64,000 nt of DNA from contig NZ_MEHT01000009.1 of assembly GCF_001870675.1 (NCBI RefSeq), positions 62,001 through 126,000 of the forward strand, read 5' to 3'. The stretch is from Roseinatronobacter thiooxidans. Lineage in GTDB: Bacteria > Pseudomonadota > Alphaproteobacteria > Rhodobacterales > Rhodobacteraceae. Numbering within the stretch: position 1 is the stretch's first letter; every line of letters starts with the position of its first letter. The notes beneath the pieces are model-generated. The model was not told the DNA's origin. It saw only the letters and a list, made by a program, of their open reading frames with translations, and searched no databases. Positions 46,227 through 54,927 of this stretch are shown piece by piece. The translations under genes were made by a program, and so were the position numbers.

Positions 46227-47411
46227 TTAGCGCCCCAACTCCTTGATTCCGCGCGAAAGCCCTTCAAGGGTCATGGGCACCATGCGCCCCTCAAAGATCT
46301 GTGAAATCATACCGATTGACTGGGTGTAGCGCCAATGCGGCTCTGGCGTCGGGTTGATCCATAAATGGTCGGGCCACTGGCTGCGCGCGCGCTGCAACCA
46401 GACCTCGCCCGGCTCCTCGTTCCAGTGTTCATTCGCGCCACCGGGGATTTTCACCTCATAGGGGGACATGGCGGCGTCGCCCACAAAAATACATTTCCAG
46501 TCGCTGCCATAGGTGCGCAGCACGTCCCATGTGGGCATGCGTTCGGTCCAGCGGCGCGCATTGTCGCGCCAGACGAATTCATACAGGCAATTGTGAAAAT
46601 AGAAATGTTCCAGATGCTTGAATTCGGATTTGGCGGCACTGAACAGTTCTTCAACGGCGCGGATATGGTCATCCATAGACCCGCCAATATCCAGCAATAG
46701 CAAGACCTTGACAGCGTTTCTTCGCTCTGGCCGCGTGCGGACATCCAGCCAGCCCTGCTCGGCGGTAGAGCGGATCGTTCCATCCAGATCCAGTTCTTCA
46801 TGCGCGCCGTCCCGCGCCCATTTGCGCAGGCGTTTCAGCGCCACCTTGATGTTGCGCGTGCCCAACTCGACCGAGTCATCAAGGTTGCGAAACTCGCGCT
46901 TGTCCCAAACCTTGACCGCGCGGCGATGGCGCGAGTCTTCCTGCCCGATCCGCACGCCTTCGGGGTTGTAGCCATAGGCCCCGAAGGGTGAGGTGCCTGC
47001 CGTGCCGACCCATTTATTGCCGCCCTGATGGCGGCCTTTCTGCTCTTCCAGCCGCTGTTTCAGCGTTTCCATCAGCTTGTCAAAGCCGCCCATCGCCTTG
47101 ATCGCATCGCGTTCTTCGGCGCTCAGGTGCTTTTCGGCCATTTTCTCCAGCCAGTCGCGCGGCAGATCGACAGCATTCAGAACCTGCTCCAGCGTCAGCG
47201 CCTCCATCCCCTGAAAGCTGTGCGCGAAGGCGCGGTCAAAGCGGTCAAGATGGCGTTCATCCTTCACCATTGTCATGCGCGCAAGGTGGTAGAACCCGTC
47301 TACATCATATGTGACCAACCCCGCCTGCACCCCTTCCAGAAAGGCCAGAAACTCGCGCAGCGAGACAGGCACGGCATGATCGCGCAAAGACTGGAAGAAG
47401 TTTAAAAACAT
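46227..47411 (-). CDS. VWA-domain protein (CoxE-like) paired with MoxR ATPase
   Basis: 394 residues. The N-terminal half is helical and charged; the Gly-rich linker GTAGTSPFGAYGYNPEG lies near 137-152. The von Willebrand A domain begins KVLLLLDIGGSMDDH with the metal-site residues Asp241 and Ser245; the usual D-x-S-x-S here reads D-x-G-G-S. Proteins of this type work as substrate adaptors for MoxR AAA+ ATPases in maturing or remodelling other proteins. Last gene of the five-gene operon headed by moxR. The in-frame region upstream overlaps the 54-residue gene and is not used. Confidence 0.9.
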   Translation of the reverse strand: MFLNFFQSLRDHAVPVSLREFLAFLEGVQAGLVTYDVDGFYHLARMTMVKDERHLDRFDRAFAHSFQGMEALTLEQVLNAVDLPRDWLEKMAEKHLSAEERDAIKAMGGFDKLMETLKQRLEEQKGRHQGGNKWVGTAGTSPFGAYGYNPEGVRIGQEDSRHRRAVKVWDKREFRNLDDSVELGTRNIKVALKRLRKWARDGAHEELDLDGTIRSTAEQGWLDVRTRPERRNAVKVLLLLDIGGSMDDHIRAVEELFSAAKSEFKHLEHFYFHNCLYEFVWRDNARRWTERMPTWDVLRTYGSDWKCIFVGDAAMSPYEVKIPGGANEHWNEEPGEVWLQRARSQWPDHLWINPTPEPHWRYTQSIGMISQIFEGRMVPMTLEGLSRGIKELGR

Positions 47412-47415
47412 GGGC

Positions 47416-47580
47416 TTAGAACATCTTTTCAACACCAATCGTGACGAATAACCCGACCAGCCCGCCGATGATTGCGCCCACGATACTGTATTGCGCGATA
47501 TCCTTGCGGTCGCCGCCCCTTTGTTTCGCATTTCGTGCGCCCCAAAGCGCGCCAATTCCCATGCCAAGAATGACAATCAT
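47416..47580 (-). CDS. 54-residue membrane protein in the MoxR/VWA operon
   Basis: A short gene between the DUF2927 and VWA genes on the same strand. It codes for a hydrophobic start (MIVILGMGIGALWG), a basic middle (ARNAKQRGGDRKDIAQ) and a second Gly-rich membrane helix (YSIVGAIIGGLVGLFVTIGV) ending EKMF. It stops five bases before the VWA start and begins 16 bases after the DUF2927 stop, which argues for real translation. The GxxxG-rich helices suggest oligomerisation in the inner membrane. No function known. Confidence 0.8.
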   Translation of the reverse strand: MIVILGMGIGALWGARNAKQRGGDRKDIAQYSIVGAIIGGLVGLFVTIGVEKMF

Positions 47581-47596
47581 GCTTTTTATCCCTGTT

Positions 47597-48946
47597 CTAG
47601 CGCTGGATCAGCGCTGCAATTTCATCGCGCCTGCTCTCGGCCTCTTGTTCGGACCCGAAGCCGAACAAGGCAAAGGGCAGGGCGTCACGGCGCAGCTCTT
47701 CTGCCTCTGCGATGCGCCCCATACGCTCTAGCGCTTGTGCGCGCAACAGCATGAGCGAGGACAGCAGCGCCCCATTCTCGCTGCGGCGGGCAGGTTCCAT
47801 GGCGTTATCGGTCAGGCGCAAGACGATGGCATATTGCCCCGCAGCCAAAGCCTGCGCTGCAAGTTGCAATTCGACATGGGCGCGCGGCACCTCTCCGCCC
47901 GGGCGTGTGGCATAAAGCGCGGCGGCGCTGATAAGCGCATCCAGCGCCTCTTCGCCCTGATCGGGCGGCGCAAACCGCGCGGCCAGAAACAGGCTGAAAG
48001 CAAGGCGCTCATCCTGCCAACCTTCTTCCAAAGCAATCCGAAGGGCGGCTTGTGCAAATGCGAAACTGCGCCGCCGGGTCGAGGCCCCGAGCGCATTCTC
48101 TATCATGTCCGTCCATGCGCGCGGTGTGGGGATCGGGTCCAGCGGCATGGAGCGGCCCATACTGCCGCGCGGGTTCAGCTGTGCAAGGATGGCAGGCAGG
48201 CGTGCGCCCACTTCTGCGCGCGACATGCCAGACCGCAAGGACGCGTGATTCCAGACCTTTAACACCAGCATGTCAAACCCTGTCAGGGCGGTTTGGAAAT
48301 TATCGTCATTCATGACCGTTTCGCCAATGCGATACAGATCATTCAGCGGGCCAAGCGCTTGGGCGACTTCCTCATGCAGGCAATCGCGCATCTCTTGCAC
48401 TGTTGAATCGGCGGGCGCGACCACAAGCGCTGTCTCGCGTTCGGCAATCTCTGTCCAGTCCAGATGCGGCCCACGCGGGGCGGCGCGGAATTCGGCCCAT
48501 GTGGCGACATTGGGCAGCACGAAGCAAGACGCCTCTGGCACCAGCCTGCGCATGGTCGCGCGCGGCACAAATTCCACCGTTATCTGCGCCGGGCCAGACA
48601 CGCGCCGCAAGTCCAGTCCCGCTTCGCTGCGCAAACGCGCAATCAGACGGTCCATCTCGATTTCGGCAAGGGGCGGAATCTGCCCTGTCAGGCGCAGCGC
48701 AACAGGCCCCTCAAAACGAGAGAATTGCGCGATCTCGCGCCCCGATTCCAACCGGAAGCCAAGTTCAAGAATATCCTGCGCAATCTGGGCGTTGCTGCGC
48801 GTTGTGGCATAGGGGCGCGGGGGGCCAAACAGCGCGGCAGAACTGATGGCGCGCGATTGAACCGACAGATCAACCTGCGGGCCAGTGGCGGGCATTGCAC
48901 AGGCCGACAGCGCCATCATCGCGGCAAGAGATGATGCCAACCTCAT
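47597..48946 (-). CDS. DUF2927-domain lipoprotein
   Basis: 449 residues. A lipoprotein signal ends at the lipobox LSAC (about 13-16). The DUF2927 domain follows with AQDILELGFRLESG, FEGPVALRLTG and the hallmark CLHEEVAQALGPLNDLYRIGETVMNDDN plus LTGFDMLVLKVWN. The C-terminal half is helical and repetitive, TPR-like. HEE is reminiscent of a metallopeptidase but the full zinc site is not evident. Start overlaps the GNAT stop by four bases. Confidence 0.88.
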   Translation of the reverse strand: MRLASSLAAMMALSACAMPATGPQVDLSVQSRAISSAALFGPPRPYATTRSNAQIAQDILELGFRLESGREIAQFSRFEGPVALRLTGQIPPLAEIEMDRLIARLRSEAGLDLRRVSGPAQITVEFVPRATMRRLVPEASCFVLPNVATWAEFRAAPRGPHLDWTEIAERETALVVAPADSTVQEMRDCLHEEVAQALGPLNDLYRIGETVMNDDNFQTALTGFDMLVLKVWNHASLRSGMSRAEVGARLPAILAQLNPRGSMGRSMPLDPIPTPRAWTDMIENALGASTRRRSFAFAQAALRIALEEGWQDERLAFSLFLAARFAPPDQGEEALDALISAAALYATRPGGEVPRAHVELQLAAQALAAGQYAIVLRLTDNAMEPARRSENGALLSSLMLLRAQALERMGRIAEAEELRRDALPFALFGFGSEQEAESRRDEIAALIQR

Positions 48947-49389
48947 TGCGGGCGCGCATATTTTATGAACGGGGTCAAAACGCCGATTTTGTCATACAGC
49001 TTGCGTGCGGTGGTGTTGAAATCCTGCGTGGTCCAATACACGCCCGAGATATTGCGCGCATCGGCGGCGGCATAGACCGCCTCGATCAGCGCGCGCCCCG
49101 CGCCCTGTCCGCGCGCCTGTTCGCTGGTATAGAGGTCTTGCAAATAGCAAATCCCCTCTGGCCGCCAGCAATGGGCATGGAACAGGAAATGCACCAAACC
49201 GACAGGTTTGCCACCGAGACATGCCAGAAAACCGCTGGGGCTGTGGACATCCTGTGAAAGCAGCGCCTTGAAGGTTGCGTCATAGACCGATTGCGGCAGG
49301 CTTGACTGGTAAAACTCCAGATAGCCTGTCCACAATTTCGCCCATTCTTCTTTATCTTCTGCGCGCAACGTCCTGATTTCCAATGTCAT
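48943..49389 (-). CDS. GNAT-family N-acetyltransferase
   Basis: 148 residues. The acetyl-CoA loop is ARGQGAGRALIEAVY, preceded by YLQDLYTSE and followed by VYWTTQDFNTTARKLYDKIG, a standard GNAT core. It begins one base after the moxR stop and its stop overlaps the DUF2927 start, so it is embedded in the MoxR/VWA operon. It may modify a protein or small molecule linked to that system; the substrate is unknown. Confidence 0.9.
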   Translation of the reverse strand: MTLEIRTLRAEDKEEWAKLWTGYLEFYQSSLPQSVYDATFKALLSQDVHSPSGFLACLGGKPVGLVHFLFHAHCWRPEGICYLQDLYTSEQARGQGAGRALIEAVYAAADARNISGVYWTTQDFNTTARKLYDKIGVLTPFIKYARPQ

Positions 49390-49390
49390 A

Positions 49391-50233
49391 TTACCGAACC
49401 TGACGCCGCGCCATAAACGCCAGCCGCTCGAACAAATGTACATCCTGTTCATTCTTCAACAGCGCGCCATGCAGTTTGGGCAGCGCATTGGGGCCATCGC
49501 GTTTCAAATCTTCCGCGCTCAGGTCTTCGGCCAGCAACAGCTTCAGCCAGTCCAGCACTTCCGAGGTAGAGGGTTTTTTCTTCAACCCCGGCGTTTCGCG
49601 CACTTCGTTGAATTGCGTCAGGGCGGCTGTCAGCAAAGCGGGCTTGATGCCGGGAAAATGAACCTCGACAATGGCTTTCAGCGTTTCCGTGTCGGGAAAG
49701 CGAATATAGTGGAAAAAACACCGCCGCAAAAACGCATCGGGCAGGTCTTTTTCGTTATTCGAGGTGATAATGACAATCGGGCGCTGCTTGGCGCGGATCG
49801 TCTCGCCCGTCTCGTAGACAAAAAACTCCATCCGATCAAGCTCTTGCAGCAGGTCGTTGGGAAATTCGATATCTGCCTTGTCGATCTCGTCGATCAACAG
49901 AACCACGCGCCCCTCTGCCTCGAACGCCTGCCACAGCTTGCCCTTGCGGATGTAGTTTTTCACATCATTGACGCGCGCATCGCCCAACTGGCTGTCACGC
50001 AGGCGCGAGACGGCATCATATTCATACAGCCCCTGTTGCGCGCGGGTGGTGGATTTGATCGACCATTCGATCATCGGCAAACCCAATGAGGCGGAGACCT
50101 GCATCGCCAATTCTGTCTTGCCAGTGCCCGGCTCGCCCTTGACCAGCAGCGGGCGTTGCAGGGTAACCGCCGCGTTCACTGCAATCTGAAGATCATCACT
50201 CGCAATATATCTGTCGGTAGAGGTGAACCGCAT
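49391..50233 (-). CDS. MoxR-family AAA+ ATPase
   Basis: 280 residues. Walker A GEPGTGKTE (33-41), Walker B VVLLIDEIDKAD (about 104-115), sensor 1 PIVIITSNNEKDLPDAFLRRC and the C-terminal lid. MoxR ATPases act with VWA proteins as chaperones for cofactor insertion or complex remodelling; the partner here is the VWA gene four genes downstream. The start with AGGAA upstream gives MRFTSTDRYIASDDL; the extra 51 upstream codons lack homology. Confidence 0.93.
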   Translation of the reverse strand: MRFTSTDRYIASDDLQIAVNAAVTLQRPLLVKGEPGTGKTELAMQVSASLGLPMIEWSIKSTTRAQQGLYEYDAVSRLRDSQLGDARVNDVKNYIRKGKLWQAFEAEGRVVLLIDEIDKADIEFPNDLLQELDRMEFFVYETGETIRAKQRPIVIITSNNEKDLPDAFLRRCFFHYIRFPDTETLKAIVEVHFPGIKPALLTAALTQFNEVRETPGLKKKPSTSEVLDWLKLLLAEDLSAEDLKRDGPNALPKLHGALLKNEQDVHLFERLAFMARRQVR

Positions 50234-50429
50234 TCTGTTCCTGCCCTGCTGATTGCCTGCGCGCCAAACTCTGCACGTTTTCCGGCAGTTTAGCGGTTGG
50301 GTGTTACCACGACAAGACAACTTCCTGCGCGCATGCATCCTATGGTGGCGGGAATCCGCGAAAGAGCGTGACAATCTCGAATGCATCCGCTATCCGACCC
50401 GCGAGGGTGCGGAATATAGGTGAATCAAA

Positions 50430-50900
50430 ATGAGTAACCTCGACACTTATGATCCGGCTGACATTGAGGAGCGGGGCATGAAACCAGAGACTTTCCTACC
50501 GGAAGATTACCGACCAGCGGAAGATGAACCCTTCATGAATGACTTGCAGCTGGAATATTTCCGGCGCAAGCTGACCGTCTGGAAAGAAGATATCATGAAA
50601 GGCAGTCAGGAAACGCTGGCAGAGCTTGCAAATTCCAGCAGAAATATCCCTGACGTGGCCGACCGTGCATCGGAAGAGACAGATCGCGCATTGGAATTGC
50701 GCACACGCGACCGGCAGCGCAAACTGATTTCCAAGATCGACGCGGCATTACGGCGCATTGAAAATGGTGAATTCGGCTATTGCGAAGCCACCGGAGAGCG
50801 TATTTCGCTGAAACGTCTGGATGCGCACCCGATCGCCACGATGACGCTGCAAGCGCAAGAATCGCATGAACGCAACGAACGTGTCCACCGCGACGACTAA
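50430..50900 (+). CDS. dksA: RNA polymerase-binding factor DksA (zinc-ligand-poor type)
   Basis: 156 residues. The coiled coil (about 36-110) ends in the conserved tip DVADRA (75-80) that enters the RNA polymerase secondary channel. The globular domain reads GYCEATGERISLKRLDAHP: only Cys118 remains, and the other ligand positions are Thr121, Thr139 and Ala142 (C-x2-T-x17-T-x2-A). It works with ppGpp on stringent-response promoters, and the zinc-free form resembles Rhodobacter DksA. A strong terminator follows. Confidence 0.95.
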   Translation: MSNLDTYDPADIEERGMKPETFLPEDYRPAEDEPFMNDLQLEYFRRKLTVWKEDIMKGSQETLAELANSSRNIPDVADRASEETDRALELRTRDRQRKLISKIDAALRRIENGEFGYCEATGERISLKRLDAHPIATMTLQAQESHERNERVHRDD

Positions 50901-50936
50901 ATGTCGCGCGGGCCGGACCTTGATCAGCCACGACAG

Positions 50937-50967
50937 ACACCGGATGCTGCATAGCATCCGGTGTTTT
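50937..50967 (+). terminator. Rho-independent terminator of dksA
   Basis: A 12-base perfect stem (ACACCGGATGCT / AGCATCCGGTGT) with a GCAT loop, followed by TTTT. Confidence 0.9.
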
Positions 50968-50984
50968 CAATTTCAGGAGATGTG

Positions 50985-52151
50985 ATGCAGCTTGCAGGGC
51001 TAGAGGTGCTGGTCATTGGGGGCGGGGTTGCGGGGCTGGCCGTTTCGGCAGCACTGCACCAGCGCGGGGCGTCGGTGCTTTTGCTGGAACAGGCGGCAGG
51101 GCTGCTGGAAGTGGGCGCGGGTGTGCAAATCAGCCCCAATGGCGCGCGGGTGATCCAAGCCTTGGGGCAGGGCGCTGCCCTGTCAGATATGGCACTGCGC
51201 AGTAATGCCGTGATCTTGCGCGCCGCGCGCGAGGGCCGCGAGGTGGTGCGCTTGAACCTGCCCCAATCCGGGCCGGGGTTTCACCTGATCCACCGCGCGG
51301 ACCTTATCTCGGTTTTGCATGGGGCCTGCGCGGGGGTCGAGACGCGGTTTGTCGCGCATGTGGCAGATGTAAAGCCTGACGGGGCGCGCCCGCGCGTCAC
51401 GCTGGACGGGGGCGAGGTGCTCTCGGCGGATCTGGTTATCGGCGCGGATGGGCTGCATTCCGTGTTGCGCCCCGCTTTGCAGGACGGCCCGCCCACACCC
51501 CCGTTTTTCACCGGACAAGTGGCATGGCGCGCCCTTATTCCCTGCACACCAGCCGAGCCGCCGCAGGCGCAGGTTTTCATGGGGCCGGGGCGGCACTTGG
51601 TCAGCTATCCGCTGCGCGGGGGCACAATGCGCAATATCGTGGCTGTGGAGGAACGCAAGGAATGGGCGCAAGAAGGCTGGAACCACCCCGATGACCCCAA
51701 CCATCTGCGACAGGCTTTTGCAGGCTTTGGCGGGCCGGTGCCAGACTGGCTGGCGCAGGTGGACAAGGTGTTTCTCTGGGGGCTGTTCCGGCACAAGGTT
51801 GCCACGCATTGGCACAAAGGGGCCTGCGCCATATTGGGCGATGCCGCCCACCCGACCTTGCCTTTCATGGCGCAAGGCGCAAATATGGCGCTGGAAGATG
51901 CCTATGTTCTGGCGCGCGAGCTGGCGCGGGGGCAAACCATATCTGCGGGGCTGGCTGCCTATCAGGCCGCGCGCCGCAACCGCGTGCTTCGCGTGGTAGA
52001 GGCAGCAAACCGCAACGCGCGCAACTACCATCTGCGCCCGCCACTGGCACCGCTTGCGCATCTGGCGCTGCGCATGTCGGGCAAGGTGATCCCGGATGCG
52101 CCCTTGCGGCAATTTGGCTGGATTTATGATCATAATGTCACGGAGGCGTGA
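50985..52151 (+). CDS. FAD-dependent monooxygenase (salicylate-hydroxylase-like)
   Basis: 388 residues. FAD-binding GGGVAGLAVSAALHQRG (about 11-27) with acidic Glu at the end of the second strand, VIGADGLHSVLRPAL (DG motif), and CAILGDAAHPTLPFMAQGANMALEDA (GD motif) define the class A flavoprotein hydroxylases. The substrate is probably an aromatic or quinone-like acid, but no pathway genes surround it. AGGAGA precedes the ATG; an upstream in-frame ATG lies within the dksA terminator and is rejected. Confidence 0.9.
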   Translation: MQLAGLEVLVIGGGVAGLAVSAALHQRGASVLLLEQAAGLLEVGAGVQISPNGARVIQALGQGAALSDMALRSNAVILRAAREGREVVRLNLPQSGPGFHLIHRADLISVLHGACAGVETRFVAHVADVKPDGARPRVTLDGGEVLSADLVIGADGLHSVLRPALQDGPPTPPFFTGQVAWRALIPCTPAEPPQAQVFMGPGRHLVSYPLRGGTMRNIVAVEERKEWAQEGWNHPDDPNHLRQAFAGFGGPVPDWLAQVDKVFLWGLFRHKVATHWHKGACAILGDAAHPTLPFMAQGANMALEDAYVLARELARGQTISAGLAAYQAARRNRVLRVVEAANRNARNYHLRPPLAPLAHLALRMSGKVIPDAPLRQFGWIYDHNVTEA

Positions 52152-52216
52152 TAGGGCATGATTTTGTGTCGCAGACACACCAAGTAGAGAGCTGGCATAG
52201 ACAAGGCGCGCAAGGC

Positions 52217-52801
52217 ATGGATGCAGATCAAACAATGCGGCTGATATATCTGGGCGTCTGGGGCACAGTTCTGGTCAGCTATTTCCTGATCGCCCGCACG
52301 CAAGGGATTGGCCAAAGCCTGCGCCAGTTGCTTCTATGGGGGCTGATCTTCGTTGGCGTGGCCGCAGGATACGGGCTTTGGCAGGATGTGACCCAGCAAA
52401 ACGATGTCGTTGTCACGGGCGAGGGGGCAGTTGTGTTGCGCGCGGGGCGCAACGGGCATTTCAATCTGGACCTGCAAGTGAATGGCACGCCTGTGCAATT
52501 CATCATCGATACAGGCGCGTCCGATCTTGTCTTGTCGCAGGAAGATGCCGCGCGTGTCGGGCTTGACCCGCAAAGCCTGCCATATCTGGGGCAGGCCCGC
52601 ACTGCGAACGGAATTGTCGGTCTGGCCCGTGTCACCCTGAACGAAGTGGCGCTGCTGCATGAAGGGTTGGAAATCCGCGACAGCAACGTGCCCGCCTTCG
52701 TCAATGAGGGCGAGTTGGACATCTCGCTTCTGGGCATGGGCTATCTGCGCCGCTATGCGCGCATCGCAATCGAAGGCGACCGGCTTATCCTTGAACGCTA
52801 G
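52217..52801 (+). CDS. Membrane-bound retropepsin-like aspartic protease
   Basis: 194 residues. Two membrane helices (about 7-24 and 36-53) precede a single retropepsin-like domain with FIIDTGASDLVLSQ (catalytic Asp in DTGAS), the flap region around QARTANGIVG, and SLLGMGYLRRYARIAI. One half-domain means it acts as a homodimer. This matches the bacterial clan AA proteases described in alphaproteobacteria; the periplasmic target is unknown. Alternative starts exist at an upstream GTG and a downstream ATG. Confidence 0.88.
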   Translation: MDADQTMRLIYLGVWGTVLVSYFLIARTQGIGQSLRQLLLWGLIFVGVAAGYGLWQDVTQQNDVVVTGEGAVVLRAGRNGHFNLDLQVNGTPVQFIIDTGASDLVLSQEDAARVGLDPQSLPYLGQARTANGIVGLARVTLNEVALLHEGLEIRDSNVPAFVNEGELDISLLGMGYLRRYARIAIEGDRLILER

Positions 52802-52907
52802 GCCGCGCGCGCCATTCAAAACAAGGGGTACGATCCCCGCCATTCCCCTTGTCTGACCGCCACACCAGCGCTAGGACAGGGTAAACGCCAGACAAAGGAC
52901 CGCGCAT

Positions 52908-54134
52908 ATGCCTGAAGACCTGATCAACTCCTACCTGACCGGCCCGGACGAACAGGGGCGTTTCGGGATTTACGGCGGGCGTTTCGTGTCCGAGACATTG
53001 ATGCCGCTGATCCTGGAGTTGGACGCGGAATACGAGCGCGCCAAGACGGATGCCGCGTTCTGGGCGCAGATGGATGATCTGTGGAAGCATTATGTCGGCC
53101 GCCCCTCACCGCTATATTTCGCCGAACGCCTGACAGAGCATTGTGGCGGCGCGAAAATCTATATGAAGCGGGACGAGTTGAACCACACTGGCGCGCATAA
53201 GATCAACAATGTGCTTGGCCAGATCCTGCTGGCCATGCGCATGGGCAAGACGCGGATTATCGCAGAAACCGGGGCAGGGCAGCATGGTGTTGCAACCGCC
53301 ACTGTCTGCGCGCGCTTCGGGCTGAAATGCATCGTTTATATGGGTGCCCATGACGTGGAACGTCAGGCCCCCAATGTGTTCCGCATGAAATTGTTGGGTG
53401 CCGAAGTGGTGCCGGTGAAATCTGGCCGTGGCACATTGAAAGACGCGATGAATGACGCGCTGCGCGACTGGGTCACAAATGTGCGCGACACATTCTATTG
53501 CATCGGCACTGTCGCAGGCCCACACCCCTATCCGGCCATGGTGCGCGATTTCCAGTCGATCATCGGCAAGGAAACCCGCGAACAGATGATGGAGCGCGAA
53601 GGCCGTCTGCCAGACACGCTGATCGCGGCCATCGGCGGTGGGTCGAACGCGATGGGGCTGTTTTACCCCTTCCTGGACGATGCCGATGTCTCTATCATCG
53701 GGGTCGAGGCTGGCGGCAAAGGCGTAGATGACCGGATGGAGCATTGCGCCAGCCTGACCGGCGGCAGGCCCGGCGTGCTGCATGGCAACCGCACCTATCT
53801 GTTGCAAGACGAAGACGGCCAGATTCTGGAAGGGCATTCCATTTCTGCGGGTCTGGATTACCCCGGTATTGGCCCTGAACATGCATGGCTGAAAGATATG
53901 GGGCGTGTCGAGTATGTCTCGATCACTGATGACGAAGCCTTGGCCGCATTCCAGACCTGCTGTGCGCTGGAAGGAATCATCCCAGCGCTAGAGCCAAGCC
54001 ATGCCTTGGCGCATGTGTTGAAGATTGCACCCAAATTGCCTGCCGATCATTTGCTGGTCATGAATATGTGCGGGCGCGGCGACAAGGACATTTTCACTGT
54101 CGCAAAGCATCTGGGCTTTGAAATGAAGGTATAA
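52908..54134 (+). CDS. trpB: Tryptophan synthase beta chain
   Basis: 408 residues. The PLP lysine is Lys98 in [10 protein letters not shown]; the phosphate-binding loop is GGGSNAMG and the family N-terminus reads [17 protein letters not shown]. It joins indole and serine to make tryptophan in the alpha2-beta2 complex. trpA is not in the window and trpF is not upstream, so trpB is separated from the rest of the pathway here. An AAAGGA ribosome site precedes the start. Confidence 0.97.
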   Translation: MPEDLINSYLTGPDEQGRFGIYGGRFVSETLMPLILELDAEYERAKTDAAFWAQMDDLWKHYVGRPSPLYFAERLTEHCGGAKIYMKRDELNHTGAHKINNVLGQILLAMRMGKTRIIAETGAGQHGVATATVCARFGLKCIVYMGAHDVERQAPNVFRMKLLGAEVVPVKSGRGTLKDAMNDALRDWVTNVRDTFYCIGTVAGPHPYPAMVRDFQSIIGKETREQMMEREGRLPDTLIAAIGGGSNAMGLFYPFLDDADVSIIGVEAGGKGVDDRMEHCASLTGGRPGVLHGNRTYLLQDEDGQILEGHSISAGLDYPGIGPEHAWLKDMGRVEYVSITDDEALAAFQTCCALEGIIPALEPSHALAHVLKIAPKLPADHLLVMNMCGRGDKDIFTVAKHLGFEMKV

Positions 54135-54349
54135 ACTCAGGTTTATGCCTGCGAAATAAACACAATTCCGATAGATTTTCCGGCGTGTTGCCTGTAGCGA
54201 TAACAGTGCGGCGGTTCAGAAATTACGCTGAATCGCCCGAGTGTGTGAGGTAACGCGTTTAATCGGTTCAAGCTGCATTTTCAGCTTGTGCGTTCGGAAA
54301 TTTGGAAATGGGTAACGGGTTATAAGTTTTTTTGTGAGACATTCCGAAT

Positions 54350-54365
54350 TGTCCTGCGCAGGACA
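54350..54365. promoter_or_regulatory. 16-bp perfect palindrome in the trpB-PepSY gap
   Basis: TGTCCTGCGCAGGACA is fully self-complementary. It sits between two CCGAATT copies at 54343 and 54372, in a 376-bp AT-richer gap with no ORF. An operator is plausible; the regulator is not identified. Confidence 0.45.
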
Positions 54366-54434
54366 TGCTTCGCCGAATTGATCTGCGGAACATGTCTTTG
54401 GCCGGGGTCTAGTGTGTAATAAGTATCGTGAGTC

Positions 54435-54470
54435 TGGCGCATCCTGCTTATTGATCGGCAGGATGCGCCA
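54435..54470. other. 13-bp perfect hairpin upstream of the PepSY-like gene
   Basis: TGGCGCATCCTGC pairs perfectly with GCAGGATGCGCCA around a ten-base loop, ending 40 bases before the PepSY-like start. A short CAAGCTG / CAGCTTG hairpin lies at 54269-54288 and a run of seven T at 54328. The structure could be a leader element, an attenuator or the body of a small RNA. Confidence 0.55.
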
Positions 54471-54510
54471 TGTCTTTCCGCTTTGGGAAGGCGCTATAAG
54501 GGGCCAATCC

Positions 54511-54861
54511 ATGGGGCGGTGCACGCGTTATTTCACAATTTTTGCCTTGTATTGTCTTGTCTCGGCCCCTGCGCTGCATGCCTCGGAGCACCGCATCACA
54601 CCAGAGATGATCACGCTTGCCCTGACACAGCAAGGCTATGAAATCATGTCCGAAACACGCACCTTGCTGCGGCGCGTGCGCTTTGTCGCCTATCGCGGAC
54701 TGATCTGGAGAGAGATCGTTCTTGACATGTCAACAGGTCAGATCATCCGCGATTATGCTGTAGAATTCAGCCCAACCAGCCCGCCTGCGCCAAGGCAGGA
54801 CGAAATGCCGCGCGGTGGCACCATGCTGCCTGACCCGTACTTGCCGCATCTGAGTAATTAA
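54511..54861 (+). CDS. Exported PepSY-like protein
   Basis: 116 residues with a signal peptide (about 1-23, APALHA-SE). The mature part starts ITPEMITLALTQQGYEIMSE and continues RRVRFVAYRGLIWREIVLDMSTGQIIRDY, the helix-plus-sheet pattern of a single PepSY unit. Such domains often inhibit proteases or sense envelope state. Upstream in-frame starts would extend through the hairpin region. It is followed 66 bp on by a membrane LuxR-type regulator. Confidence 0.75.
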   Translation: MGRCTRYFTIFALYCLVSAPALHASEHRITPEMITLALTQQGYEIMSETRTLLRRVRFVAYRGLIWREIVLDMSTGQIIRDYAVEFSPTSPPAPRQDEMPRGGTMLPDPYLPHLSN

Positions 54862-54927
54862 GATGGCTTACCGCTGCCCGATACCCGCTTGCTCTGCCGC
54901 CCGGATACGCCTTGAAAAGGGGGCCGT

